Source: Litorimonas sp964511495
Lineage (GTDB): Bacteria; Pseudomonadota; Alphaproteobacteria; Caulobacterales; Maricaulaceae
Reading direction: 5' to 3'
Length of the DNA: 64,000 nucleotides
Assembly: GCA_964511495.1 (NCBI GenBank)
Contig: CAZEFT010000005.1
Coordinates: forward strand, 62,001-126,000
In this document: piece after piece, positions 53,757 through 61,888 of the stretch
Numbering within the stretch: position 1 is the stretch's first letter
Layout: each line of letters begins with the position of its first letter
Position numbers and translations under genes: made by a program
Notes under the pieces: model-generated
Told to the model about the DNA's origin: nothing
Databases searched by the model: none
The model's input: only the letters and a program-made list of their open reading frames with translations

Positions 53757-54695
53757 ATGATTGAGATTCGCCCTATCAGCTTTTCTATATGGCAAAATAA
53801 TAAACAAGAATTCGCCAAGCTTATCGGCGATTCTTTTAGTGAAACCGGCTTTGCGGTCATCTCAGACCACACAATTCCACAAGATGTGATTCACGCGGCC
53901 GATGAAGCGTCCAAAGACTATTTTGCCCTGCCCTCTGATGTTAAGCGCAGCTATGCCGACCCTGAGGATGGCTATCAACGCGGACACTCTCCAATGGGCA
54001 CCGAAAATGCCAAAGGCAAAAAAGAGGCAGACTTAAAAGAGTTCTGGCATACAGGCCGTGCTCTGCCCGAAGGCTCACCGTATCGTGCGACAATGAAAGA
54101 TACGCCTTCTGTAAAGGAAGTCCCAGAGTTTGATGAAGCAACGCGTCAACTCTACGAGGCGCTTGATGAATTCGGCGTTGAGCTTTTACGGGCAATTGCG
54201 CTCTATTTGGATCAAGACGAAAGTTGGTTCGACAGCCGAGTCAATAATGGCAACTCAATTTTGCGTCTTTTGCACTACCCTCCGCAATTAACGCCGCCCG
54301 CTGAAGGGTCAGTCAGAGCGGGTGCCCATGAGGATATCAATCTGATCACCTTACTATTGGGAGCAGAAGAGGCGGGATTGCAGGCAAAGCATCGTTCGGG
54401 CGTCTGGCTCGATATTAATGCGCCGGATGGAGCCTTAGTTGTAAATTCAGGCGATATGCTACAGCGTTTAACAGGTGGGGTTTTACCGTCGACCACACAT
54501 CGTGTGCTGAACCCGGCCCCGGAGCGCGCCAAACATCCGCGCTATTCTAAACCGTTTTTCTTACACCCGAATAATGATTTCAATATTGAGATGCTGGAAA
54601 GCTGTAAAAACAAAGGCGGTGTCGCGGAAGCCCCTATCACGGCGTCAGAATATTTGAAAGAACGCCTAATCGAAATCGGTCTTATCAAGACTTAA
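53757..54695 (+). CDS. IPNS-like 2-oxoglutarate/Fe(II)-dependent oxygenase
   Basis: 312 residues. The N-terminal DIOX_N part reads FSETGFAVISDHTIP and DYFALPSDVKRSYADPEDG. The C-terminal double-stranded beta helix has iron ligands HED in AGAHEDINLITLLLGAEEAG and His in PSTTHRVLNP, and the 2OG-binding R-x-S in HPRYSKPFFLHP. The fold family includes isopenicillin N synthase, plant hormone oxygenases and fungal thymine 7-hydroxylase. Located among nucleoside salvage genes, so a nucleobase or nucleoside substrate is a reasonable guess, not shown. AAAGG lies 7 bases before the ATG. Confidence 0.85.
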   Translation: MIEIRPISFSIWQNNKQEFAKLIGDSFSETGFAVISDHTIPQDVIHAADEASKDYFALPSDVKRSYADPEDGYQRGHSPMGTENAKGKKEADLKEFWHTGRALPEGSPYRATMKDTPSVKEVPEFDEATRQLYEALDEFGVELLRAIALYLDQDESWFDSRVNNGNSILRLLHYPPQLTPPAEGSVRAGAHEDINLITLLLGAEEAGLQAKHRSGVWLDINAPDGALVVNSGDMLQRLTGGVLPSTTHRVLNPAPERAKHPRYSKPFFLHPNNDFNIEMLESCKNKGGVAEAPITASEYLKERLIEIGLIKT

Positions 54696-54714
54696 GGCGA
54701 ATACCCGGCCGCCA

Positions 54715-55947
54715 TTAAACTCCGACCAACATCCCGGCCAGAGCCGCGCTCATTAAATTGGCCAGCGATGCTGCGAAAACCGCGCGTATGCCCATCTGAG
54801 CAATATCTGACATACGGTCAGGTATAAGCGCGCCTAGCCCACCCAATAAAATCGCGATAGAACTGAGGTTAGCAAATCCGCAAAGGGCGAAAGTCAAAAT
54901 CACGACAGTGCGCTCGGATAACTCTCCCTGAACATTGACAAGACTGATGTAAGCGATGAATTCGTTTAGAACGACCTTTTCACCAAATATCGCACCGGCC
55001 TGTTGCGCTTCTGCCCAAGGGACATTCAAGCAATACATGACGGGCGCAAAAATTAAGCCGAGAACAGTTTGAATGCTCAGGTCACCATAACCAAAAAGGC
55101 CGCCAAACCATCCCAAAATACCATTGGATAAGGCGATGAGGGAAACAAATGCCAATAGCATGGCCCCAATGGCTACAGCGAGTTGAACTCCGTTTTGGGC
55201 GCCCACTGCTGCCGCCATAATAACGTTAGGGTGTTTTGTTGGTTCGCCCAATTCAAAAATAGTCTTTTCAACCTTCTCTACGGATTCAATTTTTGGGTCA
55301 GGCATTATAATTTTTGCCATTAACAAGCCACCCGGAGCGGACATGAAACAGGCGGCGATGAGATATTCCGGCTGAATTCCTAATTGAGCATAACCCGCCA
55401 AAACTGTCCCCGCGATAGACGCCAGACCCGAGACCATGATTGTGAAAAGTTCTGTTCGCGAGATTGTTGGCAGGTAGGGCTTTAGCGTTAAGGGAGCCTC
55501 AGTCTGTCCTACAAAAATATTGGCAACGACATTGAGTGATTCAATAGGTTTTGTGCCTGTGAGGAAGTTTACGGCCCGACCTCCATATTTCACAATCAGG
55601 GGCATAATTCGCAGGTGGTACATTACCTCCATCAGCGAAGCAAAGAAGATAACGACCGGCAAGACGCGAACGAGAAAACTAAATCCGACTTCATCACTCG
55701 CTAGCCCGCCAAAAATGAAGTCAATGCCCGAATTGGCATAACCTAATAGGGTCGTCACCTTATCCGACATGTCCGAAAGGGCCGATTTTCCGGAGGGAAC
55801 ATAGAGCACCAAAACAGCAATAAAGACCTGTAAGGCGAAGCAGGACAAAACAATACGAGGGTTAATACCGCGCCGATTTGTCGAGAAAACAAAAGCGACC
55901 AAAAGGATAAGCGCGACGCCAATAAGACCAAAAGCAGGATGATGCAT
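54715..55947 (-). CDS. nupC: Concentrative nucleoside transporter (NupC/CNT family)
   Basis: 410 residues with about ten membrane segments. CNT motifs include FVGQTEAPLTLKPYLPTISR (the QTEAP nucleoside-binding region), MVSGLASIAGTVLAGYAQLG and NEFIAYISLVNVQGELSERT, followed by FALCGFANLSSIAILLGGLG. It couples inward proton or sodium flow to nucleoside uptake across the inner membrane. It supplies the surrounding kinases and hydrolases. Confidence 0.93.
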   Translation of the reverse strand: MHHPAFGLIGVALILLVAFVFSTNRRGINPRIVLSCFALQVFIAVLVLYVPSGKSALSDMSDKVTTLLGYANSGIDFIFGGLASDEVGFSFLVRVLPVVIFFASLMEVMYHLRIMPLIVKYGGRAVNFLTGTKPIESLNVVANIFVGQTEAPLTLKPYLPTISRTELFTIMVSGLASIAGTVLAGYAQLGIQPEYLIAACFMSAPGGLLMAKIIMPDPKIESVEKVEKTIFELGEPTKHPNVIMAAAVGAQNGVQLAVAIGAMLLAFVSLIALSNGILGWFGGLFGYGDLSIQTVLGLIFAPVMYCLNVPWAEAQQAGAIFGEKVVLNEFIAYISLVNVQGELSERTVVILTFALCGFANLSSIAILLGGLGALIPDRMSDIAQMGIRAVFAASLANLMSAALAGMLVGV

Positions 55948-56005
55948 AATAAGAGCTCGTCTTTAACGGTTCACGCAGCGATATTTTGTCCTAACGACCA
56001 TCGGT

Positions 56006-56659
56006 CTAAAAGGCCAGACGCATTTGATCCGAAGTGGCTTCGAAATCAAAACCCGGCAAAATAGCGACAAGTCGGTCTATCAACCCGGTCAAATCATTCA
56101 CATATTCATTTTGATAGATTACTTCATCGGCGTAGGCAGCTGACGGTGCGACGAAACTTTGATGCGCCGGCTCGACGTCTTCGTGAAATTGTTTGTGAAC
56201 GAAATCCTCTGTGCGGCCACGTTCGGCCACATCTCGTGACAGTCGCCTCGCATAGCGTTCTTCATAAGCACATTTCATATAGAGACTATGATCCAAAAGA
56301 GGTCGAACTTCGGCCGCATTCAGAATAAGCATCCCCTCCACAATAATATAGCGTTTTGGCTCAAGCGGTTCCGTAGGGAGGCGCCGCTGATGGGTTACAA
56401 AGTCATAGTTGGGAAGCGCCGCCGCCTCTCCGTTTTTAAGTGCGGCGATGTCTGCGGCAAGTTGCTCGAAATCCAGAGCTTCAGGAACGTCAAAATTCGG
56501 AATGTCCTTTTTACGGGATTGGCGCTCACGAATATCAAAATAGTAATCGTCCTGACGTATGGCCATGCAGGAGTCTACACCAAGTCTATGTTGTAAGTGA
56601 CGAGCCAAAGTCGTTTTGCCGGAACAGCTTCCGCCCGCAATACCGATCACAAATGACAT
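56006..56659 (-). CDS. udk: Uridine kinase
   Basis: 217 residues from the ATG at 56659, which places the P-loop SFVIGIAGGSCSGKTTLARHL at the very N-terminus as in Udk; the open frame extends 38 codons further upstream without support. Other motifs are IRQDDYYFDIRERQSRKK, DFEQLAADIAALK and RYIIVEGMLILNAAEVRPL. It phosphorylates uridine and cytidine to UMP and CMP. Likely co-transcribed with the downstream nupC (58 bases). Confidence 0.9.
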   Translation of the reverse strand: MSFVIGIAGGSCSGKTTLARHLQHRLGVDSCMAIRQDDYYFDIRERQSRKKDIPNFDVPEALDFEQLAADIAALKNGEAAALPNYDFVTHQRRLPTEPLEPKRYIIVEGMLILNAAEVRPLLDHSLYMKCAYEERYARRLSRDVAERGRTEDFVHKQFHEDVEPAHQSFVAPSAAYADEVIYQNEYVNDLTGLIDRLVAILPGFDFEATSDQMRLAF

Positions 56660-56859
56660 GATGGCGACGCCCCCCCAATACGCTAACATTGGCTCCGTGC
56701 CTAAAACGAATCTGAAAGGGTTACCAGTGCTAATTCTGACCGAAACCAGAGGAACCAAATCAAAAAATCTCACAAAAATGTGACTTTTAAGACACAGTCG
56801 AGAACATTCCTTAACAGAATGACAGTTTCAACCCGCTTATCCACACAAATCTTACAGCT

Positions 56860-56890
56860 CTGTCATAAAAGTTACAAAACCCGCTATTAT
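56860..56890 (+). promoter_or_regulatory. Candidate Pho box and -10 element upstream of the TonB receptor
   Basis: CTGTCATAAAAGTTACAAAA (56860-56879): a perfect CTGTCAT heptamer, an A4 spacer, then GTTACAA at the 11-base period of PhoB direct repeats. A TATTAT -10-like hexamer follows at 56885-56890, 42 bases before the ATG. The layout resembles the Escherichia coli phoA promoter. The second half-site is imperfect. It would place the receptor, and perhaps the phoD gene behind it, under phosphate control. Confidence 0.45.
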
Positions 56891-56932
56891 GGGGCTGCCA
56901 ACTTTCAACCGGAAACAACACAAAGTTCAACC

Positions 56933-59900
56933 ATGAAAAATTCAGTCTCATCACTCGGCTTCCACGCCGTTTTATCAACTTCAGTCCTCGCCCTCACAAT
57001 GGGCTTGGCAACATCAGCAACAGCTCAGGTCACGACCTCATCTATGCGCGGTCAAGTCTTTGACTCTAATGGACAAGCCATCTCAGGTGCAACCGTTACT
57101 GTTTTGCACACACCGTCAGGCACACGCTCTTCAGCCTTCACAAATGAGAATGGTGTATTCTCAGCGCGTAACTTACGCGTTGGTGGACCCTACACAGTTA
57201 CAGTCGTCAGTTCAGGCTATCAAACAAAAGCCATTACCGACATCTCACTCGGCCTGGATGAAACATTCTCTCTCGACGTTCTTCTAGATGGTGGGTCAGG
57301 TGTTGACGAAGTCATTGCAACCGGCACTATCTCCACACAGAGTTATCTCGACACAGGCCTTTCTTCCAATTTTAATTTGGCAGAATTGAACCGCCTCCCT
57401 TCAATTGATCGCGACATTACGGATGCCGCTCAATTAGACCCATTCGCAAATGTTAATCTCCAAACTGGTGGCGCAAAAGAATTGACAATTGGCGGTGCTA
57501 ATAACCGCTTCAACTCTTTGACTGTCGATGGCGTGGCCTTGAATGACCGTTTTGGTCTGAATGCTAATGGTTACCCAACTCAACGTTCTCCAATCCCGTT
57601 CGACGCCATTGAGTCTTTAGCGATTGAAACAGCGCCTTACGATACAGAATTTAATGGATTTACGGGCGGTACAATCAACGCCGTAACTAAATCAGGCACA
57701 AACGAACTTCACGGTTCAGCCGGATATTTCTATTCTAGCGATAAAATCGCACGCAATGACGACTTCAAAGAAGAAAGCTATGCTTTCACACTTGGTGGTC
57801 CAGTCATCAAAGACAAACTGTTCCTTTTTGGCGCGTATGAGAAATTTGAAGAAGCAGCTGCTTTGGTTGACGGTCCTCAAGGGTCTGGCGCTCTGAACGA
57901 ACTTGATGTTACTCAGACAGAAGTCGATACTGTTAATGAAATCCTGTCTCGTGTTTACGGATTTGAAGGCGGCGGTTTCGACGTCGATCCTGTTACAGAA
58001 GAAAAATATCTGATTTCTGCTGACTGGAACATTACTGACGACCATCGCGCAAAATTTACTTATTTGCATAATACCGGCTCAACAATTCGTCAGCAGGACG
58101 GTAATTCCTTCTTGGAAGACCGTGGCGTTGACATTTTGGGTCTGTCATCCACATGGTATAATCGGACAGAAGAGGTTGATACTTATATCGGCCACATCTT
58201 CTCTGACTGGACACCGAACTTCTCTACTGAGTTCAAGGTCGCTTATACAAAACAAGCCACTGGCCAAGATTCTTTAGGCGGCGCAGAGGTTCCTCTTTTC
58301 ACAATTCGGATGCCTTCCGGTGCAAACCTCTCAACCGGCCCGGACACTTTCCGTCACGGTAACGAATTGGATCAAGAGTTTTTCCAAATCAAAGCTAAAG
58401 CAGAATATGTAACGGGCAACCACACATTCAAGGTCGGCTTTGAGCGTGAAGATGTTGACGTAGACAACCTTTTCGCACCGAGTTCAGAAGGTCAGTACTT
58501 CTTCAATTCAATTGCTGATTTAGAGAATGCAGAAGCCGCTGAACTACTTTACGAGAATGCAATTACAAATGATGAAAATGATCGTCGTGCGATTTGGGGT
58601 TACACGCTCACTTCACTCTATGCCCAAGACACATGGGACATTCGTGATGATCTAACATTGCAGTTTGGCCTTCGTTATGACCGTTATGGCTCATCTGGCA
58701 CAATTCGTGAGAACCAAAACTTCTTGAACCGTTATGGTTATTCCAACACCACCGATATTGATGGCTTAGACGTCATTATGCCACGTTTCTCATTTAACTG
58801 GGATGCTACGGATAACCTTCGTATACGTGGTGGTTTGGGACGTTTTTCAGGTGGTTCTCCATCTGTTTGGATTTCAAATGCTTACTCTAATGACGGCGTT
58901 ACCAACGAGTCAGTCTTCTCCAATGCGGCTCCGATTGCTGTTCCAACATCTCCGGACGCTACAACTGGGAACTACATTCCTCAGAACATTTTGGACGAAT
59001 TGGCGAACCAAAATCCTGATGGTCCTGTCGCTGCTTTGAATCCGAACTTCAACATTCCTTCAACTGTCAAAGCAAATCTTGGCTTTGCTTTTGATGCTGA
59101 TTTGAGCTTCTTACAACTTGGTGAAGATTGGACATTGAGTGCCGATGTTCTCTATAACAAATATGAGAACGCACCATTCTGGTATGATGAATCTTGCGTC
59201 CAGAACTCTTTTGATGCGCCTGAAGGTGGTCGTAATGCCTATATTTGTGGCTTTAACGGCGCTCCTGAAGCCACTATTGTTGCAAGTGTTGATGAGGGTG
59301 AAAGCACACTCTTCGCTGTCTCTGCTGACAAATCATGGGAAACTGGGTTTGGTGATTTTGACTTCTTCACAAGCTATACTTACGCAGATGTAAGCGATAT
59401 TGGACAAGGCACATCCTCAACAGCAACCTCAAACTACTCTGACACAGCGCGTTTGGACTACAACCTACCCAATGCTGGAACGTCTAACTTTGAGACAAGA
59501 CACTCATTCAAGTTGCGTTTCTCTTGGGAGAAAGACTTAATCGAAGATCACAGCACTCGCTTCTCACTCTTCGGAACACGTCGTTCTGGTCAGCCATATT
59601 CTTACACCTTTAACACCGATGGTCGTAATGATGTGTTCGGCATTCGTGAAAACCGCGCAGATGATGCCGGTGCGCTTCTATACGTACCAACAGGTATCAA
59701 TGACCCGCTCTTTTCTTCTGCTTCATTCGGTGGCGATGTTGGTCAACAACAAGCCTTTATCGACTACATTCAGAGTTCTGAGTTAGCCCGTTTCCAAGGT
59801 GATGTTGCAGCCCGAAACGCATTCCGCTCACGTTGGTCAACAATTGTTGACGCGAAAATTGAGCAAGAGATTCCGGGAATCATGGAAGGCCACAAAGCGT

Positions 59901-60112
59901 CGGCTTTCTTCGCAATCAGAAACCTCGGAAACCTTATTGATAAAGATTGGGGTGTCGTTGAGCGTGTTCGTTACGAGTATGAACAGCAAACAGTCAGCGC
60001 CAGCATTCAAAATGGTCAATACGTATTCGATGATTTGGATACGACACTAAACCTTGAGACACTTGCTGCGTCACAGTGGCGTGCTCAAGTTGGTATCAGA
60101 TACGAATTCTAA
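56933..60112 (+). CDS. TonB-dependent outer-membrane receptor with N-terminal carboxypeptidase-regulatory-like domain (Oar-like)
   Basis: 1059 residues from the ATG at 56933, giving the signal peptide FHAVLSTSVLALTMGLATSA and cleavage after ATAQ. Next come a CarboxypepD_reg Ig-like domain (about residues 35-110; MRGQVFDSNGQAISGATVTV), a plug domain (KELTIGGANNRFNSLTVDGV, TGGTINAVTKSGTNELHGSA), and a long beta barrel ending in an aromatic residue (QWRAQVGIRYEF). Oar-like receptors import large or unknown ligands with TonB energy. A Pho-box-like site upstream and phoD downstream suggest phosphorylated ligands or protein/DNA-related nutrients. Confidence 0.92.
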   Translation: MKNSVSSLGFHAVLSTSVLALTMGLATSATAQVTTSSMRGQVFDSNGQAISGATVTVLHTPSGTRSSAFTNENGVFSARNLRVGGPYTVTVVSSGYQTKAITDISLGLDETFSLDVLLDGGSGVDEVIATGTISTQSYLDTGLSSNFNLAELNRLPSIDRDITDAAQLDPFANVNLQTGGAKELTIGGANNRFNSLTVDGVALNDRFGLNANGYPTQRSPIPFDAIESLAIETAPYDTEFNGFTGGTINAVTKSGTNELHGSAGYFYSSDKIARNDDFKEESYAFTLGGPVIKDKLFLFGAYEKFEEAAALVDGPQGSGALNELDVTQTEVDTVNEILSRVYGFEGGGFDVDPVTEEKYLISADWNITDDHRAKFTYLHNTGSTIRQQDGNSFLEDRGVDILGLSSTWYNRTEEVDTYIGHIFSDWTPNFSTEFKVAYTKQATGQDSLGGAEVPLFTIRMPSGANLSTGPDTFRHGNELDQEFFQIKAKAEYVTGNHTFKVGFEREDVDVDNLFAPSSEGQYFFNSIADLENAEAAELLYENAITNDENDRRAIWGYTLTSLYAQDTWDIRDDLTLQFGLRYDRYGSSGTIRENQNFLNRYGYSNTTDIDGLDVIMPRFSFNWDATDNLRIRGGLGRFSGGSPSVWISNAYSNDGVTNESVFSNAAPIAVPTSPDATTGNYIPQNILDELANQNPDGPVAALNPNFNIPSTVKANLGFAFDADLSFLQLGEDWTLSADVLYNKYENAPFWYDESCVQNSFDAPEGGRNAYICGFNGAPEATIVASVDEGESTLFAVSADKSWETGFGDFDFFTSYTYADVSDIGQGTSSTATSNYSDTARLDYNLPNAGTSNFETRHSFKLRFSWEKDLIEDHSTRFSLFGTRRSGQPYSYTFNTDGRNDVFGIRENRADDAGALLYVPTGINDPLFSSASFGGDVGQQQAFIDYIQSSELARFQGDVAARNAFRSRWSTIVDAKIEQEIPGIMEGHKASAFFAIRNLGNLIDKDWGVVERVRYEYEQQTVSASIQNGQYVFDDLDTTLNLETLAASQWRAQVGIRYEF

Positions 60113-60141
60113 TTTTGGATTTATTCTGAAATTGCTTTATA

Positions 60142-60167
60142 GCGGAGGGCCTCGGTCCTCCGTTTTT
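60142..60167 (+). terminator. Rho-independent terminator after the TonB receptor gene
   Basis: GCGGAGG, loop, CCTCCG then TTTTT: a 6-base-pair GC stem with a T-run, 30 bases after the stop and 46 before phoD. It would separate or attenuate the two genes. Confidence 0.78.
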
Positions 60168-60212
60168 GTTTCCGGACAGGAAACTATCAGCCACCCCCAA
60201 TAGGAGTCTTTC

Positions 60213-61778
60213 ATGATAAAATCCCGCCGCGAAATTTTGACAGGTCTTGGTGCTCTCTCATTGGCCGGTTGCGCCAGTACAGGCGGCCCGAAAACCTTAC
60301 AACTTGGGCAATCGAAATTTATTTTGGGGGATTTATTCAAGCTTGGCGTCGCCTCCGGCGACCCTGTCTCCGATGGCTTTGTTATCTGGACACGATTAGC
60401 GCCCAACCCCCTCGCCCCGGATGGCGGTATTTCCGACCCAACGCCTGTCACATGGCAAGTTTCCGAAGATGAAAACTTCTCTCGCGTCTTAAAATCCGGA
60501 GAAGTCACAGCCACTGCCGATTGGGCCCATAGTGTTCATGTCGAGGTACAAGGCTTGCAACCGCTTCGTCCTTATTACTACCGTTTTATTGCCAATGGCT
60601 TGAACAGCCCTACAGGCCGGGCGAAAACAGCACCTATCTTGGGCTCCGCTGTCGACAAATTACGCTTCGGTATCGCGTCCTGCCAACATTATGAGCAAGG
60701 TTTTTTCAATGCCTATCACGACATGGTGGCCAATGATCCTGACCTCATTCTTCATATGGGCGACTATATTTATGAAGCCTCTTGGGGCCCGCAAGTGCGC
60801 CGCCAAACAGCAACAGATGCCATGACACTGGCAGATTATCGTCAAATTCATGCCCAATATAAAACCGATAAAGGTCTTCAAGCCGCTCATGCACATGCGC
60901 CTTGGTTGATGATTTGGGACGATCATGAATTCGTCAATGATTATGCCGGCTTCCACGATGAAAATTATATGCCCGAAGCGCAGGTCCGAGCCCGACGTCG
61001 CGCCGCTTATAAAGCCTATTATGAACATATGCCTGTACGCCTGCGCAGTAAGCCACGCGGCGATCATATGCGGCTCTATGATTACTTCCACTATGGAAGC
61101 TTGATGACAATGGCACTGACCGACGGTCGTCAATATCGGGACGATCAAGCCTGTCAAACTCCTGACGATGGTGGCGGACGCCCAGTTCCACGCGCCACTT
61201 GTCCGCAATTTGACGATCCGAACCGGTCTATGTTCGGCAAAGAACAAGAGCGCTGGCTCATGCCGTCATTTGCACGCTCCCGCGCAACATGGGAGGTCTT
61301 GGCACAGCCCACACTCTTCTCTCGTCTTTTCCAAAATGACAGAGACGGCAATGCCGCCGCATGGAACGATGGATGGGACGGTTATACCGCAACACGTGAT
61401 ATGATTTTGAATGCCGTTCAGCAACGACGCCCCAAAAACTTTATTTCACTCGGCGGAGACATGCACTCTTGGTGGCAAGCTGACCTGAAAGCGGATTATA
61501 ATGACCCGAACTCACAAACGCTGGGTACTGAATTTGTAACAACGTCCATTACAGCCCACAGCTATAATTATAGACGGTTCCAGCGAATGTTGGATGATAA
61601 TCCGCACATTCATTTCGTGGATGACCGGAAACGCGGTTATTCGCTCGTCGATGTAACCCCTGAGCGCTGGGTAGTTCAGATGAAAGAAATGGCGACCATC
61701 TACGAACCCAAAGCCCCGGCGGTGACGGCAAAAAAATACGTTGTGGAAAGCGGTCAGGCGAAAGCGATGGAAGCCTAG
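60213..61778 (+). CDS. phoD: PhoD family alkaline phosphatase/phosphodiesterase
   Basis: 521 residues. The N-terminus SRREILTGLGALSLAGCAS combines a twin-arginine motif with a lipobox, predicting Tat export and membrane anchoring. An N-terminal PhoD_N Ig-like domain (FKLGVASGDPVSDGFVIWTR) precedes the metallophosphatase core: FGIASCQHYEQGFFNAY, ILHMGDYIYEA, MIWDDHEFVNDY and FISLGGDMHSWW carry the Fe/Ca ligands. PhoD enzymes release phosphate from monoesters and diesters, including nucleotides, in phosphate limitation. TAGGAG precedes the ATG. Confidence 0.93.
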   Translation: MIKSRREILTGLGALSLAGCASTGGPKTLQLGQSKFILGDLFKLGVASGDPVSDGFVIWTRLAPNPLAPDGGISDPTPVTWQVSEDENFSRVLKSGEVTATADWAHSVHVEVQGLQPLRPYYYRFIANGLNSPTGRAKTAPILGSAVDKLRFGIASCQHYEQGFFNAYHDMVANDPDLILHMGDYIYEASWGPQVRRQTATDAMTLADYRQIHAQYKTDKGLQAAHAHAPWLMIWDDHEFVNDYAGFHDENYMPEAQVRARRRAAYKAYYEHMPVRLRSKPRGDHMRLYDYFHYGSLMTMALTDGRQYRDDQACQTPDDGGGRPVPRATCPQFDDPNRSMFGKEQERWLMPSFARSRATWEVLAQPTLFSRLFQNDRDGNAAAWNDGWDGYTATRDMILNAVQQRRPKNFISLGGDMHSWWQADLKADYNDPNSQTLGTEFVTTSITAHSYNYRRFQRMLDDNPHIHFVDDRKRGYSLVDVTPERWVVQMKEMATIYEPKAPAVTAKKYVVESGQAKAMEA

Positions 61779-61888
61779 CCTATTCACAAGAAAAGAATCT
61801 GTTGACTTGCGAAAGCCAAATCGTTTAGGACACAGAAATTTTATCCGTCATCCGGGCGGATAAACTGGACCGTAGGAAAGGAAAAACT

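Noticed and set aside
56660..56773. 38-residue N-terminal extension of uridine kinase
   Set aside because: The P-loop should sit at the extreme N-terminus; the extension has no homology-like features and runs into the divergent promoter region.
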